A DNA stretch of 35,807 nucleotides, taken from NCBI GenBank assembly GCA_947581615.1, contig CANPVD010000119.1, forward strand, positions 1-35,807. Reading direction: 5' to 3'. Each line of letters begins with the position of its first letter. The stretch's first letter is position 1. Positions 16,571-25,531 of this stretch are shown one piece after another. The notes below the pieces were generated by a model. It was not told the DNA's origin. It worked only from the letters and a program-made list of their open reading frames with translations, and ran no database searches. The stretch is from Candidatus Humimonas hydrogenitrophica. GTDB lineage: Bacteria > Gemmatimonadota > Gemmatimonadetes > Palauibacterales > Palauibacteraceae. The position numbers were made by a program, and so were the translations under genes.

Positions 16571-16658
16571 GCCGACTCTCCGCCGGGCCGACCTTGCGCT
16601 AAGCCGACTCTCGGCGGGACACCATGCACCCGGCTTCCCGCCGCGGCTCGGGGACCCG

Positions 16659-17039
16659 CTACTGGCAGGTCACGCCGAAGTCCACGGAGGCCGTGTCGCC
16701 GACGACCACGGTGGCGTCCATCGGGTTGGCGCCGTCCACGGCGCAATTCGCGGCCACGTCCTTGAGCTGCGGCTGATACTGGCCGCCTGTGAGGTCTGCG
16801 AGGAGCACCTCGTTGTTGGCCGTAATCGTGAGCGAACGGTTGCTCGGTCCGAACAGATCCAGCTCGTAGCCATCCGGGTCGATGTTCGCGCCGGTCGTCG
16901 TCACGGTGGTCCGAATCGAGCCCCTGGCCGGCGGAGCCGTGCTGCTCCCGCTGCATCCGATCAGGAGGACGGTCACGATGGCCGCCCACGCGGTCCCGGA
17001 GGGACACCACGTCGGAGCGATCATGGTTCGGAAAGACAT
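16659..17039 (-). CDS. Small predicted lipoprotein of a Gemmatimonadota-type beta-repeat family
   Basis: 126 aa. The N-terminus is a signal peptide with a lipobox, LLIGC, giving Cys29 as the lipidated residue. The mature part (TTVTTTGANIDPDGYELDL, then LTGGQYQPQL, DVAANCAVDGANP and a VDFGVTCQ end) is a single copy of a short beta-sandwich unit that I recall as frequent in Gemmatimonadota proteins, often in tandem and with the same pair of Cys, which could form a disulfide. The ATG has AAGGAG about nine bases upstream. Role unknown; surface or periplasmic. Confidence 0.75.
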   Translation of the reverse strand: MSFRTMIAPTWCPSGTAWAAIVTVLLIGCSGSSTAPPARGSIRTTVTTTGANIDPDGYELDLFGPSNRSLTITANNEVLLADLTGGQYQPQLKDVAANCAVDGANPMDATVVVGDTASVDFGVTCQ

Positions 17040-17332
17040 GTCGGCGCTCCTTCGCCGAGGGGACGCGGCGCGCGCACGCGCACGATCGGCGCGGCGGGGG
17101 TAGAACCTCCCCGCGGTTACGACCTTCGTCGCCGGTCACATGGAAGCCAACCTGCCCGGGACGCGGTCGGTTTCGACTCCAGCCCATGCGCTGCGGGACG
17201 GCGTCCCCGTGACGACTTCGCACGAGGTGATCTGAGGCGGCGGGTGCCTGCCTGAGCGCGCGCGGCGCGCGAGGACGGCTGTTTCGATCGAGAGGCGCCG
17301 GCCGATCCGGCGCGGACCCGAGCGCCGCCCGG
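17040..17332. other. Intergenic region with the motif GGAAGCCAACCTGCC
   Basis: 293 bases between the lipoprotein and DinB genes. It holds GGAAGCCAACCTGCC at 17142-17156, related to two copies upstream of the small membrane protein gene near 23.3 kb, plus the DinB-side hairpin listed separately. I see no gene in it. Confidence 0.4.
17295..17313 (-). terminator. 7-bp hairpin downstream of the DinB-fold gene
   Basis: GCGCCGG (17295-17301) and CCGGCGC (17307-17313) pair perfectly around a 5-base loop, 20 bases beyond the stop of the minus-strand DinB gene. No T-run follows on the minus strand. Confidence 0.45.
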
Positions 17333-17845
17333 TCAGGTCGCCGGCCGGAACTCCGGCGCGTTCTCCTCGAAGCTCCAGATGAAGGGCGGGGCCACCCCGC
17401 AGGCCCGCGCGTACGCGTAGAGCTGCCCGCGGTGGTGGAGGAACTCGTCGCTCTGGATGTGGAAGCCCACCCAGCCCGGGAAGGTCATGTCCCAGGGCGT
17501 CGCCACCATGGCCTGGAGATCCGCGTCGCCGATCCGGTCGACGGCCTGCTGTGCCCTGCCCCAGCACTCCCGGGCGAAGCGGAGGACGTCCTCCGTGCTC
17601 GTGAGGCCGGCCGCCACGCCCGCCTCGGCGTCCTCCTCCGCGGTGATCTCTCCCTTCGCGATCCCCTCGGCGATGTCTCGCACGACCGTGCCGGACACGT
17701 GCGCCACCAGCTCGGCCGGGGTCCGCATGTCGGGGATGGGGTGGGCGTGCAGGCGATCCTCGGGGATCACCGCCAGGAGACGCAGGTACACGCCGTACTT
17801 CTGGCGCATCTGGTCCCACATCTGGTCCAGCGCTTCCTTGTTCAC
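17333..17845 (-). CDS. DinB-fold (DinB_2/DUF664-like) protein
   Basis: 170 aa, the usual size for the DinB/YfiT four-helix fold. These proteins bind a metal through three His and some act as thiol-dependent transferases; most have no assigned substrate. The expected His positions are seen in LVAHVSGTVV and DEFLHHRGQLYAYARACG, with the family-like ATPWDMTFPGW before them. The GTG at 17845 is chosen because AGGAAGAG lies about 10 bases upstream and it gives the standard N-terminus; the frame is open further, but only as shadow of the next gene. It follows the MBL-fold gene on the same strand, 46 bases after that gene's stop. Confidence 0.8.
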   Translation of the reverse strand: MNKEALDQMWDQMRQKYGVYLRLLAVIPEDRLHAHPIPDMRTPAELVAHVSGTVVRDIAEGIAKGEITAEEDAEAGVAAGLTSTEDVLRFARECWGRAQQAVDRIGDADLQAMVATPWDMTFPGWVGFHIQSDEFLHHRGQLYAYARACGVAPPFIWSFEENAPEFRPAT

Positions 17846-17891
17846 GTCACGGCTCTTCCTGTTCGGGTGGACCTCCGTATCCGAGCCGAAG

Positions 17892-19481
17892 CTACGGGCC
17901 CCGGCCGGGGCCGGACAGCGCCGTCTCCTTCCGAACCTCGGACAGGGCGACCGGCGGGTCGTGGAGCGCCGTGACGGTGTCCACCGCCCAGCCGCGACCT
18001 CGAACCTCGTCCACCAGGGCCGTCCACGCCCCGAGCCAGAATTCCGGCTCGAATCGCCGGGGGATGAGAAGGTCGCTGCCATACAGGAGCCGGTGCCCGG
18101 GGAGGTAGACCACCATGAGCCGCCCCCCCTCTCCGCTCGGATCGACGACGGTCGCCAGGACGAGCCGATTCGCCCCGCTCCCGATCACCGCGGTGTCGCG
18201 GACCACGCGCAGCTCCGGAGAGCGGGGAGTTCGCTGCAGGGCGTCGGGCTCCAGGCGGTGCGGGGCCGAGACCAGGCGGCGCACGAGAGCCGCGCCCCTG
18301 GCGGGCGCGTAGATCGGGACCCCGCGGGCCACGTACTCGCGAACCCCGGCGTCGTGGGGCCACGCGTCGGTGGTCGAGACGAGCGCCTTCACAGGCAGGC
18401 CCGGCCAGCGGCGGGCGATCTCCTGGAGCACCAGGCGGCTGTAGGCCCCGGAGTGGGGCGCCTCCAGGACGACCACCCCGTCCTGCTGGCGGACCAGCTC
18501 CACGTTGTAGGCTCCCGGCACCAGCACCACCCCGGGGGCGAGCTCGACGGGGCCGGCGCCCCGCCCGTTCCCGAGACGTACCGGCCCGGGCGGCCCCGCG
18601 CCGGGCGGCGCCGCGAAGGAGTCGGGCGATGCCTGGGCCTCCCGCACGCTCAGGATCGAGATTCGGCGGTAGGGCGTGCCGTCCCGCTCGACCGTGATCG
18701 TGCGCGGATACCGGAAGCCGGCCCGCTCCAGCGCCCACGAGGCGAACAGGGTGCGGGAGCGCACGTCACCCCACGGGGCCCACACGTTCAGGTCCCGCGG
18801 ATAGGTGCGCACGGTGCTCCAGCCACGGGGAAGGCCCGAGGCCGGGTCCAGGTAGAGGCGAACGGACGGCGTGCCGAAACGCACGACACGAACCGTCCCA
18901 CCCGGCATGATCGTGTCGGGCGCCAGCGCGAGGTCGGGGGCGTCGAGCGCCAGGAGGAGCAGCCGCTCGGGAGCGTACGCCACGGCCTCGGCCGCCTCGA
19001 ACGGGCTCGTCGTCGTGTCGATGACCTGCGTCACCGGGATCGGGTCGGACCGCATGACCATTCGGAACTTCGCGTGCCGGCGGGCTCGCGCCGCGCGCAC
19101 GTCCCTGAGCTCGTCGAAGGTGGCGTGCAGGAGGCGCGGGGGCTCGGAGTCCGGCGATACTCCGACCATGGCCGTGACCTCGACACCCCTCAGCCTCAGG
19201 AAGTGGAGGCTGCGCAGGACCGTCTCGCCACCCATCGCGTCTACGGCGTGCCGCACGAGGCTCCGGGCCGCCGGCTCGGACGTCGCGCTACCCTCCGCAG
19301 CTCCGCCGCCTCGCGCCGCGGGCCGACCGGCCCGACAGGCCACGAGCAAGCCCGCTCCCAGTAGCGCGGTGGCGCGCGCGGCGGCATATGCCGCCGCGCC
19401 AAGCCGACGTCCGCTCCCAAACGGCCGATCGGTGATCGGCTGGCGAAGAAACTGTGATCCGGTCGTCCCGTCGTCTGGCAT
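17892..19481 (-). CDS. Lipoprotein-like metallo-beta-lactamase-fold protein with a degenerate metal motif
   Basis: 529 aa. The ATG at 19481 is followed by a long polar stretch and then a hydrophobic segment ending LLVAC (Cys49), a plausible lipobox. The second half has the MBL-fold rhythm: GAYNVELVRQQDGVVVLEAPHSG, then ALVSTTDAWPHDAGVREYVARGVPIYA, then GRLMVVYLPGHRLLYGSDLL. Where active family members have T-H-x-H-x-D-H-x-G, this one has T-D-A-W-P-H-D-A-G, so the usual zinc ligands are replaced and hydrolase activity by the normal mechanism is doubtful. The first half resembles an outer-membrane lipoprotein-carrier-like beta domain. Exported or membrane anchored; function unknown. Confidence 0.7.
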   Translation of the reverse strand: MPDDGTTGSQFLRQPITDRPFGSGRRLGAAAYAAARATALLGAGLLVACRAGRPAARGGGAAEGSATSEPAARSLVRHAVDAMGGETVLRSLHFLRLRGVEVTAMVGVSPDSEPPRLLHATFDELRDVRAARARRHAKFRMVMRSDPIPVTQVIDTTTSPFEAAEAVAYAPERLLLLALDAPDLALAPDTIMPGGTVRVVRFGTPSVRLYLDPASGLPRGWSTVRTYPRDLNVWAPWGDVRSRTLFASWALERAGFRYPRTITVERDGTPYRRISILSVREAQASPDSFAAPPGAGPPGPVRLGNGRGAGPVELAPGVVLVPGAYNVELVRQQDGVVVLEAPHSGAYSRLVLQEIARRWPGLPVKALVSTTDAWPHDAGVREYVARGVPIYAPARGAALVRRLVSAPHRLEPDALQRTPRSPELRVVRDTAVIGSGANRLVLATVVDPSGEGGRLMVVYLPGHRLLYGSDLLIPRRFEPEFWLGAWTALVDEVRGRGWAVDTVTALHDPPVALSEVRKETALSGPGRGP

Positions 19482-19943
19482 GGTGTTCCCGGTGAGGTGA
19501 ACGCTCTGGCCGCGCTTTCGGCGCGGGCGCCGTCTCTTCCACAACGGGTCGACGGCGTTGGAGTTTCATCGTCTGACGCGGGCGATCGCCGGGGACGAGC
19601 TTCCCGCGTGTCGTCGTCACCCGCGTCCAGAGAATCTGCCGGCTCTTCCCTCGAGGAACCGGGGGTACGAAAGGCCGGGACCCGCATGCGGCGGCGCATC
19701 CAGGCGGCGGAGCATGCCCGTGGAGCGACGGATAGACCACGACCGTAGTGGAAGACCTGGATCGTCTACGATCGTAGCCGCCGGGCCCCCGGCGTCCGCT
19801 TGACGCCGCGCCACACTCCGGCCGACTTCGGCCGAGCGGCAGCGGGGCACGTCTGGCCCCGGACGCTCCGAGGCCCCACACTGCACCGTCCCGATCCCGT
19901 GAACCGTCGGCCCGACTCGCCGGCACGTCAGGAGGCGTCTTCC
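19482..19943. other. Divergent intergenic region, 462 bases
   Basis: It lies between the MBL-fold gene and the Asp-box repeat gene, which are transcribed apart. A 12-bp perfect palindrome, CTACGATCGTAG, sits at 19766-19777 and TTGACG at 19800-19805 could be a -35 box, but I find no good -10. Short open frames cross it, with no recognisable product or ribosome site. Confidence 0.4.
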
Positions 19944-22900
19944 GTGCGCAAGCCTTCCTTCCGTTTCGCTCCCGCTCTCGCGGCCATCGCGGCTTCCCTG
20001 CCGGTGGCGGCCGTCGCGACCGTGCCGTCCCTCGCGCTGTTCACGCGCCCCGCCGCCGCGCAGGCGGCCGCGCGCTCGGCGGACCCGGACACGGTCCTCT
20101 ACGCCGACATGCAGTGGCGAGAGATCGGGCCGACGCGGGCCGGGCGGACGCGCGCCCTGGACGGGGTGCCGGGCCATCCGGACATCCTGTACGTAGGCTA
20201 CGACAACGGCGGCGTGTGGCGCTCCACGGACTACGGCTCCAACTGGGTGCCGCTGTTCGACCACGAGCCGGTGAGCTCGATCGGGGCCATCGCGGTGGCC
20301 CCCTCGAACCCCAGCATCATCTACGTGGGGACCGGGGCCGGCATCATACGCCCCGACCTCTCCACCGGGGACGGGGTCTACAAGTCCACCGACGCCGGGA
20401 AGACGTGGACGCATCTGGGGCTTCGCGACAGCCAGATGATCGCGGACATCGTCGTCGATCCGACGAACCCCGACCGGCTGTTCGTGGCCGTCCTCGGTCA
20501 CCCCTACGGCCCCAACGAGCAGCGCGGCATCTTCCGCTCCACCGACGGCGGAAAGACGTTCCAGAAGGTGCTGTACCGGGACGAGTACACGAGCGGCAAC
20601 GACGTGATGCTCGACCCGTCCAACCCGCAGGTCGTGTACGCCACCCTGTGGCAGCAGCAGCAGAGCTTCCGGGAGAGCTACGAGTTCGGTGGCTCCGGGA
20701 ACGGGGTGTTCAAGTCCACCGACGGCGGCACCACGTGGCACCCGCTCACCAGCGGCCTCCCGAGCGTGATCGAGGCCAACCTGGCCGCGGCGCCCAGCGA
20801 TCCGGACGTCCTCTACGCCATGGTGGCGGGAACGCCCGAGGCGGGGCACGGCGAGGGCCCGGGCCGGGACGGCGGGACGACGGGGATCGTGGGCTTCTAC
20901 AAGTCCACCGACGCCGGCGAGCACTGGACGGCCGTCGACGTGCCGGAGGGTCCGGTCGGCGCGGCCACACCCCACGTCGACGCCCGCCCCCTGCGCCGCA
21001 TCGGCGGCGGTGACCTCCCGACCATCACGGTCGATCCCGAGGACCCGAACGTCGTGTACAGCGCCAGCGTGGTCATGTGGCGGAGCGAGGACGGGGGCGT
21101 CCACTGGTCGGCCGTGCGGGGCGCATACGGCGGGGACGACTACCAGAGGATCTGGATCGACCCGCACGACCGGAACACGATCCTCGCGGTCTCGGACCAG
21201 GGCGCGGTGGTCTCCACCAACCGTGGCGAGTCCTGGAGCAACTGGTACAACCAGCCCACGGCGGCCATGTACCACGTGACCGCGGACGACGCCTTCCCCT
21301 ACCGGCTGTGCGGCGGCCAGCAGGACTCGGGCTCGGCGTGCGTGAAGAGCCGCGGGAACGACGGCGAGATCACCTTCCACGACTGGCATCCGGTCAACAT
21401 CCAGGAGTACGGGATCGCCGCCCCCGACCCACGCGACCCGGACATGGTGTACGGGAGCTCCCGCACCAACGTGTCGCTATACGACCGGCGGACCGGGCAG
21501 ACGACCGACGTCGGGCCCGACATGGGTCCGCGCGGCGGGCCCTACAACCGGGACGTGCGCACCATGCCGCTGCAGTGGTCGCCGGTCGACCCGGATCTCC
21601 TGTTCTACACCTCCAACGTGGTGTGGAAGACGACCGACCGAGGGCACTCGTGGACACGGATCAGCCCCGACCTCGCCCGGAAGACCTGGAAGGTCCCGGC
21701 CAGCGCCGGAAAATACGCATCGAGCGTAAAGCCGGGTCCGGAAGGGACGATCACGGCGCTGTCGCCGTCGCCCCTGGACGTGAACGTGCTGTGGGCCGGC
21801 ACCGATGACGGGGCCATCCAGGTCACCATGGACGGCGGCGCCCACTGGAAGGACGTCACCCCGCCGCAGATCCAGCCGTGGACGCGGATCTTCAACATCG
21901 AGGCGGGCCACTTCGACACGCTGACCGCCTACGCCGCCGTCAACACGATGCGGATCGATGACATGAACCCGCACTTCTGGCGCACGCACGACGGCGGCAA
22001 GACGTGGACGGAGATCGACGGCGGCCTCGCGCCGGGCGCCGTCGCCAACTCGATCCGGGAGGACCCGCGCCGGAAGGGCCTCCTGTACGCGGCCACCGAG
22101 ACCCAGGTGTGGGTGTCGTTCGACGACGGGGATCAGTGGCACTCGCTGCGCCAGAACATGCCGGCTGTCTCCGTGCGCGACATCCAGGTCAAGGACGACT
22201 CGACCTGCCTGTGCTCGGACCTGGTGGCCGGCACGCACGGACGCGGCTTCTGGGTCCTGGACGACGTGACGCCGCTGCGGCAGGTGGCCGAGGCGAAGGC
22301 GGCCGCGGACGCCTACCTGTTCCGTCCCGAGACGGCGGTCCGCGTCCGGTTCGGGATGAACGATCCGACGGAGTGGCCGCCGGAGCTGCCCGCCGGACAG
22401 AACCCGCCCCCGGGCGGCCTCATCGACTACTGGCTGCCGAAGGAGGCCACGGGACCGGTGAAGCTGGAGGTCCTGGACGCCGCCGGAGACGTCATCCGCT
22501 CCTACTCGAGCGACGACCCGGTGATCTCCCCCGACCCCGCGCTGCATCCCGAGGCCTACGACGAGGTCTGTCAGAAGGACCCGACGGCGCCGAACTGCAA
22601 CGTGCCGCTGTACTGGCCGGCCCCCCAGATGGTGCTGTCCACGAAGGAAGGCATGCACCGTTTCTCGTGGGACCTCCACTACCAGCCGATCGGGCCCGAG
22701 CCGCGGGAAGCCTCGGGCCAGGGCGCCGTGCCGCACCACACCTATCCGACCGTGAACGCCCCGTGGGCGCCGCCGGGCCGCTACACGGTGCGCCTCACCG
22801 TGGACGGCCACAGCTACACGCAGCCGCTCACGTTGCGGCTGGACCCGCGGGTGAAGATCTCGCCGGCCGAGCTCGAGCAGGTCGCGAGGCTGTCGCGCGA

Positions 22901-23252
22901 GATGTACGATGACGCCGTGGCCGCCCACGCCGCCTACCAGGAGGCGCGGAAGCTCCTGGCGAGCGTGAAGGGGCGGAGCGGGTCGGCGGCGGCCTCGCTG
23001 GCGAAGGAGCTCGAGACCCTGGCGCCCGCGCCCCAGGAGGGCCGCTCCCGCTTCTTCTTCCGGCGTGGTCCGGCCGGACCGCCGACCCTGAACGGGACCC
23101 GGGACGACCTGATCCGTGCGGCCATGTCGATGCAGCGGGCGGAGACCCCGGCCACGGCGGCCGAGGTGGCCGCCTGCGACTCCGCCCGCGCGCAGTTCGG
23201 CCAGATCATGGCGCGCTGGAAGGCGCTGCAGGGCCGGGCCGGGGGGAGCTGA
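19944..23252 (+). CDS. Secreted Asp-box (BNR/sialidase/VPS10-like) repeat protein
   Basis: 1102 aa. The GTG at 19944 has AGGAGG at 19930-19935, 8 bases upstream, and starts a clear signal peptide (VRKPSFRF, hydrophobic run, then RPAAAQA as a cleavage region); an earlier in-frame start lacks both. The mature protein has about ten S-x-D-x-G-x-x-W Asp boxes, such as KSTDAGKTW, RSTDGGKTF, KSTDGGTTW and RSEDGGVHW, as in multi-bladed sortilin/sialidase-like propellers. The last 300 residues hold Ig-like segments (GPVKLEVLDAAGDV, GRYTVRLTVDG) and a helical tail. Such proteins are often labelled glycosyl hydrolases, but I see no sialidase active site. Likely extracellular or periplasmic binding or processing. 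Confidence 0.85.
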   Translation: MRKPSFRFAPALAAIAASLPVAAVATVPSLALFTRPAAAQAAARSADPDTVLYADMQWREIGPTRAGRTRALDGVPGHPDILYVGYDNGGVWRSTDYGSNWVPLFDHEPVSSIGAIAVAPSNPSIIYVGTGAGIIRPDLSTGDGVYKSTDAGKTWTHLGLRDSQMIADIVVDPTNPDRLFVAVLGHPYGPNEQRGIFRSTDGGKTFQKVLYRDEYTSGNDVMLDPSNPQVVYATLWQQQQSFRESYEFGGSGNGVFKSTDGGTTWHPLTSGLPSVIEANLAAAPSDPDVLYAMVAGTPEAGHGEGPGRDGGTTGIVGFYKSTDAGEHWTAVDVPEGPVGAATPHVDARPLRRIGGGDLPTITVDPEDPNVVYSASVVMWRSEDGGVHWSAVRGAYGGDDYQRIWIDPHDRNTILAVSDQGAVVSTNRGESWSNWYNQPTAAMYHVTADDAFPYRLCGGQQDSGSACVKSRGNDGEITFHDWHPVNIQEYGIAAPDPRDPDMVYGSSRTNVSLYDRRTGQTTDVGPDMGPRGGPYNRDVRTMPLQWSPVDPDLLFYTSNVVWKTTDRGHSWTRISPDLARKTWKVPASAGKYASSVKPGPEGTITALSPSPLDVNVLWAGTDDGAIQVTMDGGAHWKDVTPPQIQPWTRIFNIEAGHFDTLTAYAAVNTMRIDDMNPHFWRTHDGGKTWTEIDGGLAPGAVANSIREDPRRKGLLYAATETQVWVSFDDGDQWHSLRQNMPAVSVRDIQVKDDSTCLCSDLVAGTHGRGFWVLDDVTPLRQVAEAKAAADAYLFRPETAVRVRFGMNDPTEWPPELPAGQNPPPGGLIDYWLPKEATGPVKLEVLDAAGDVIRSYSSDDPVISPDPALHPEAYDEVCQKDPTAPNCNVPLYWPAPQMVLSTKEGMHRFSWDLHYQPIGPEPREASGQGAVPHHTYPTVNAPWAPPGRYTVRLTVDGHSYTQPLTLRLDPRVKISPAELEQVARLSREMYDDAVAAHAAYQEARKLLASVKGRSGSAAASLAKELETLAPAPQEGRSRFFFRRGPAGPPTLNGTRDDLIRAAMSMQRAETPATAAEVAACDSARAQFGQIMARWKALQGRAGGS

Positions 23253-23300
23253 GGCGCGTCGCGGCCGGCGTGCACCAGGCGTGTAGGCGGCTTCGCGTCC

Positions 23301-23400
23301 GACCCGGACCTCGGGGGAACCAACCTGCCACGCCGCGCGTTGGCCAGCCGATGCGGCCGTGTTCGACCCCGACGTCCGGATGGAATCAACCTGCCGCCGC
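23301..23400 (+). repeat. Two imperfect direct repeats containing GGAAYCAACCTGCC
   Basis: The stretches starting near 23301 and 23366 both run GACCC..GAC.TC, then GGAACCAACCTGCC (23316-23329) or GGAATCAACCTGCC (23382-23395), then a CGCCGCG-like end. GGAAC followed 17 bases later by CGTT (23338-23341) would also fit an ECF-sigma -35/-10 pair for the gene at 23414. Confidence 0.4.
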
Positions 23401-23413
23401 GAGGTGAGAGGGC

Positions 23414-23770
23414 ATGGACAACGCACTCTGGCTCCGACGAGCGCTGTGGATCACGCTGCTGGGCAGTCTGCTCCAGGTGGCCATGGTCGTGACCGGCCAC
23501 TACATGCCGGCGGTGGCGGCCCGCTTCGGTCTTCTCGGAACGCTGATCTCCCTGGTCGCCGGAGTCGTGTTCGCACGCAGTCTGACGAGAGGGGTCGGCC
23601 GCGGCATCGGCTTCCTGGGCGGCGTCCTCGCCGGCGGTGTCTGCGCGCTCGTGGGCATCGCCGTCTCCTTCGGGCTCGGTGACGTCTCAGCCGTGATCCT
23701 CCTGTTCGGGACCCTGGCCTCGGCGGTCGCGGGGGGCGTGGGCGGCGCGCTGGCCGTGCGGAGGGCATGA
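23414..23770 (+). CDS. Small four-helix membrane protein of unknown function
   Basis: 118 aa with about four hydrophobic helices separated by short Gly/Arg turns (LWITLLGSLLQVAMVV, LGTLISLVAGVVFA, IGFLGGVLAGGVCALVGI, VILLFGTLASAVAGGVGGA). The ATG has GAGGTGAGAGG upstream. No conserved catalytic motif is visible and I do not recognise the family. It stands alone between the Asp-box gene and the FAD oxidase, with a hairpin after it. Confidence 0.65.
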   Translation: MDNALWLRRALWITLLGSLLQVAMVVTGHYMPAVAARFGLLGTLISLVAGVVFARSLTRGVGRGIGFLGGVLAGGVCALVGIAVSFGLGDVSAVILLFGTLASAVAGGVGGALAVRRA

Positions 23771-23793
23771 GGCGCATCCGCCCGCGGCGCGCC

Positions 23794-23820
23794 GGGGGGC
23801 TTCCGCCTTCGAAGCCTCCC
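23794..23820 (+). terminator. 10-bp hairpin after the small membrane protein gene
   Basis: GGGGGGCTTC (23794-23803) pairs with GAAGCCTCCC (23811-23820) with one G-T pair and a 7-base loop. No T-run follows. The remaining bases to 24038 hold no gene I can support. Confidence 0.5.
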
Positions 23821-24038
23821 GATGAGGTCGAGCAGGGATCCTGCGCGCTGGCCGCGGCGGCACGGACGGTTCCCCTCGCATGAACATGCGATTGCGGACC
23901 GGCCCGCCGCCCACCCAGTGTCTTTCGATACCACCCCACGAGCCCACGCAGTCTCGGAGAACGTACAGGTCCGACGGCGGGTGAGGTAGCCGGCCGCCCC
24001 GCCGCAGCCCACTCTCGGCGCAGTTAGGAGCGGACGTC

Positions 24039-25421
24039 ATGTCACCAGCAGCCACCATGGAGAGCCTCCGCAAGCGGGTCCGGGGCCCCATCATCACCGC
24101 CGACGACGAGGGCTACGACCAGGCCCGGGCGGTCTACAACGCCATGCACGACCGGCACCCGCGCGTCATCGTCCAGGCCCTGGACGAGGCCGACGTCATG
24201 GCGTCCGTGAACTTCGCCCGCGAGGCCGGTCTGGAGCTCGCGGTGCGCGGCGGCGGACACAGCGCCCCGGGGTACGGGACCTGTGACGACGGCGTGGTCC
24301 TGGACCTCCGGGCCATCCGGAACGTCCGCGTCGACCCGCAGGCCCGGACGGCCCGCGTGGGCGGCGGCGCCAAGCTCGGGGAGCTCGACCACGCCACCCA
24401 CGCCTACGGCCTGGCCGTCCCGGCGGGCTTCGTGTCCACGACGGGCGTGGGCGGGCTGACCCTCGGCGGCGGAATCGGCTACCTCAACCGGCGCTTCGGC
24501 CTCACCTGCGACTCCCTCCTCTCGGCCGACGTCATCACGGCGCAAGGACGGCGGGTGACGGCCAGCCGAGACGAAAACGCCGACCTGTTCTGGGCTCTGC
24601 GCGGAGGCGGGGGAAACTTCGGCGTGGTGACGTCCTTCGACTTCGAGCTGCAGCCCGTGAAGGACATCGTCGGCGGGCCGATCGTATTCGAGCTCGACGC
24701 CGCCGCCGATGTGCTGCGCACGTGGCGCGACTACCTGCGGGAGGCCCCCCGGGAGCTGGGCGCGTTCTTCGGCTTCCACCGGGCGCCGCCCCTGCCCTTC
24801 ATCCCGGAGGAGCGCCAAGGCGACAACGTGTGCCTGCTGGTCACCTGCTGGAGCGGCGACCCGGACGAGGCACAGGCGGTGCTCGAACCGCTGCAGACGG
24901 CGGGTCCCGTGATCGGGCAGCACGTCGGTCCGATGCCCTACCCGGCCCTCCAGGGCGCCTTCGACGCGCTCCTGCCCCCCGGTTGCTACTCCTACTGGAA
25001 GTCGGACTTCGCGCTCGATGTCGCCGATGACGCCGTTCCGGCGCACCTTGAGCATGGCGCCCTGGTGCCCAACGTCCAATCGGCCGCGCACATCTATCCG
25101 CTCGGAGGGGCCGTGCGGGACGTGGGGCCCGAGGAGACCGCATTCGGATCGCGGGACGCCGAGTTCGCCATCAACATCGTGGGCTTCTGGACGGATCCGG
25201 CCGACACGGAGACGTTCCGGTCGTGGGTCCGCGGCTATTACGACGCCGTACACCCGTTCGCCGGCTTCGAGGGCGGCTATACCAACTTCATGGACGTCGA
25301 GGACCAGGCGCGGGTCCGGGAGAACTACGGCGGGACCTACGACCGGCTGGCACGGGTCAAAGCCGAGTGGGACCCCGACAACCTCTTCCACCTGAACCAG
25401 AACATCGCGCCGGCGAGGTAA
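24039..25421 (+). CDS. FAD-linked oxidase, berberine-bridge/VAO family
   Basis: 460 aa. The N-terminal FAD-binding domain shows RGGGHSAPGYG with His74 as the likely covalent FAD site, VGGGAKLGELD, the GLTLGGGIGYLNRRFGLTCD segment, and WALRGGGGNFGVVTSFDFEL. The C-terminus is a typical berberine-bridge tail, NYGGTYDRLARVKAEWDPDNLFHLNQNI. Such enzymes oxidise sugars, alcohols or natural-product intermediates with O2; I cannot tell the substrate. The second covalent Cys found in bicovalent members is not seen. There is no signal peptide. GGAG sits about 10 bases before the ATG. Confidence 0.9.
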   Translation: MSPAATMESLRKRVRGPIITADDEGYDQARAVYNAMHDRHPRVIVQALDEADVMASVNFAREAGLELAVRGGGHSAPGYGTCDDGVVLDLRAIRNVRVDPQARTARVGGGAKLGELDHATHAYGLAVPAGFVSTTGVGGLTLGGGIGYLNRRFGLTCDSLLSADVITAQGRRVTASRDENADLFWALRGGGGNFGVVTSFDFELQPVKDIVGGPIVFELDAAADVLRTWRDYLREAPRELGAFFGFHRAPPLPFIPEERQGDNVCLLVTCWSGDPDEAQAVLEPLQTAGPVIGQHVGPMPYPALQGAFDALLPPGCYSYWKSDFALDVADDAVPAHLEHGALVPNVQSAAHIYPLGGAVRDVGPEETAFGSRDAEFAINIVGFWTDPADTETFRSWVRGYYDAVHPFAGFEGGYTNFMDVEDQARVRENYGGTYDRLARVKAEWDPDNLFHLNQNIAPAR

Positions 25422-25476
25422 ACGGACGCGGGTTGGATGCGGAGGTCCTGCTCGGGCGAGGGCCCCCGCCGCGACG

Positions 25477-25494
25477 GGAGCCGGCCGGGGCTCC
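25477..25494 (+). terminator. 6-bp hairpin after the FAD oxidase gene
   Basis: GGAGCC (25477-25482) and GGCTCC (25489-25494) pair around a 6-base loop between the FAD oxidase and the TolB/TPR gene. It is short, and in GC-rich DNA could be chance. Confidence 0.3.
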
Positions 25495-25531
25495 GGTTGA
25501 CGAATTCGCCGATTCGATCCAGCTTTGCTGA

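Noticed and set aside
16571-16658. Two similar GCCGACTCTC stretches after uppP as a terminator or repeat
   Set aside because: Only a 6-bp stem with a long loop can be drawn; too weak to annotate.
20380-21130. Recurrent STDAGKTW/STDGGKTF-coding segments looking like a DNA repeat
   Set aside because: They are protein-level Asp boxes within one gene, not a mobile or CRISPR repeat.
19617-21389. 590-codon minus-strand open frame opposite the Asp-box gene
   Set aside because: Its Val/Arg/His/Gly-rich sequence has no domain or signal, and the plus strand has a convincing signal peptide and repeats.
25497-25525. TTGACG as a promoter for the TolB/TPR gene
   Set aside because: No acceptable -10 box lies 16-18 bases downstream.
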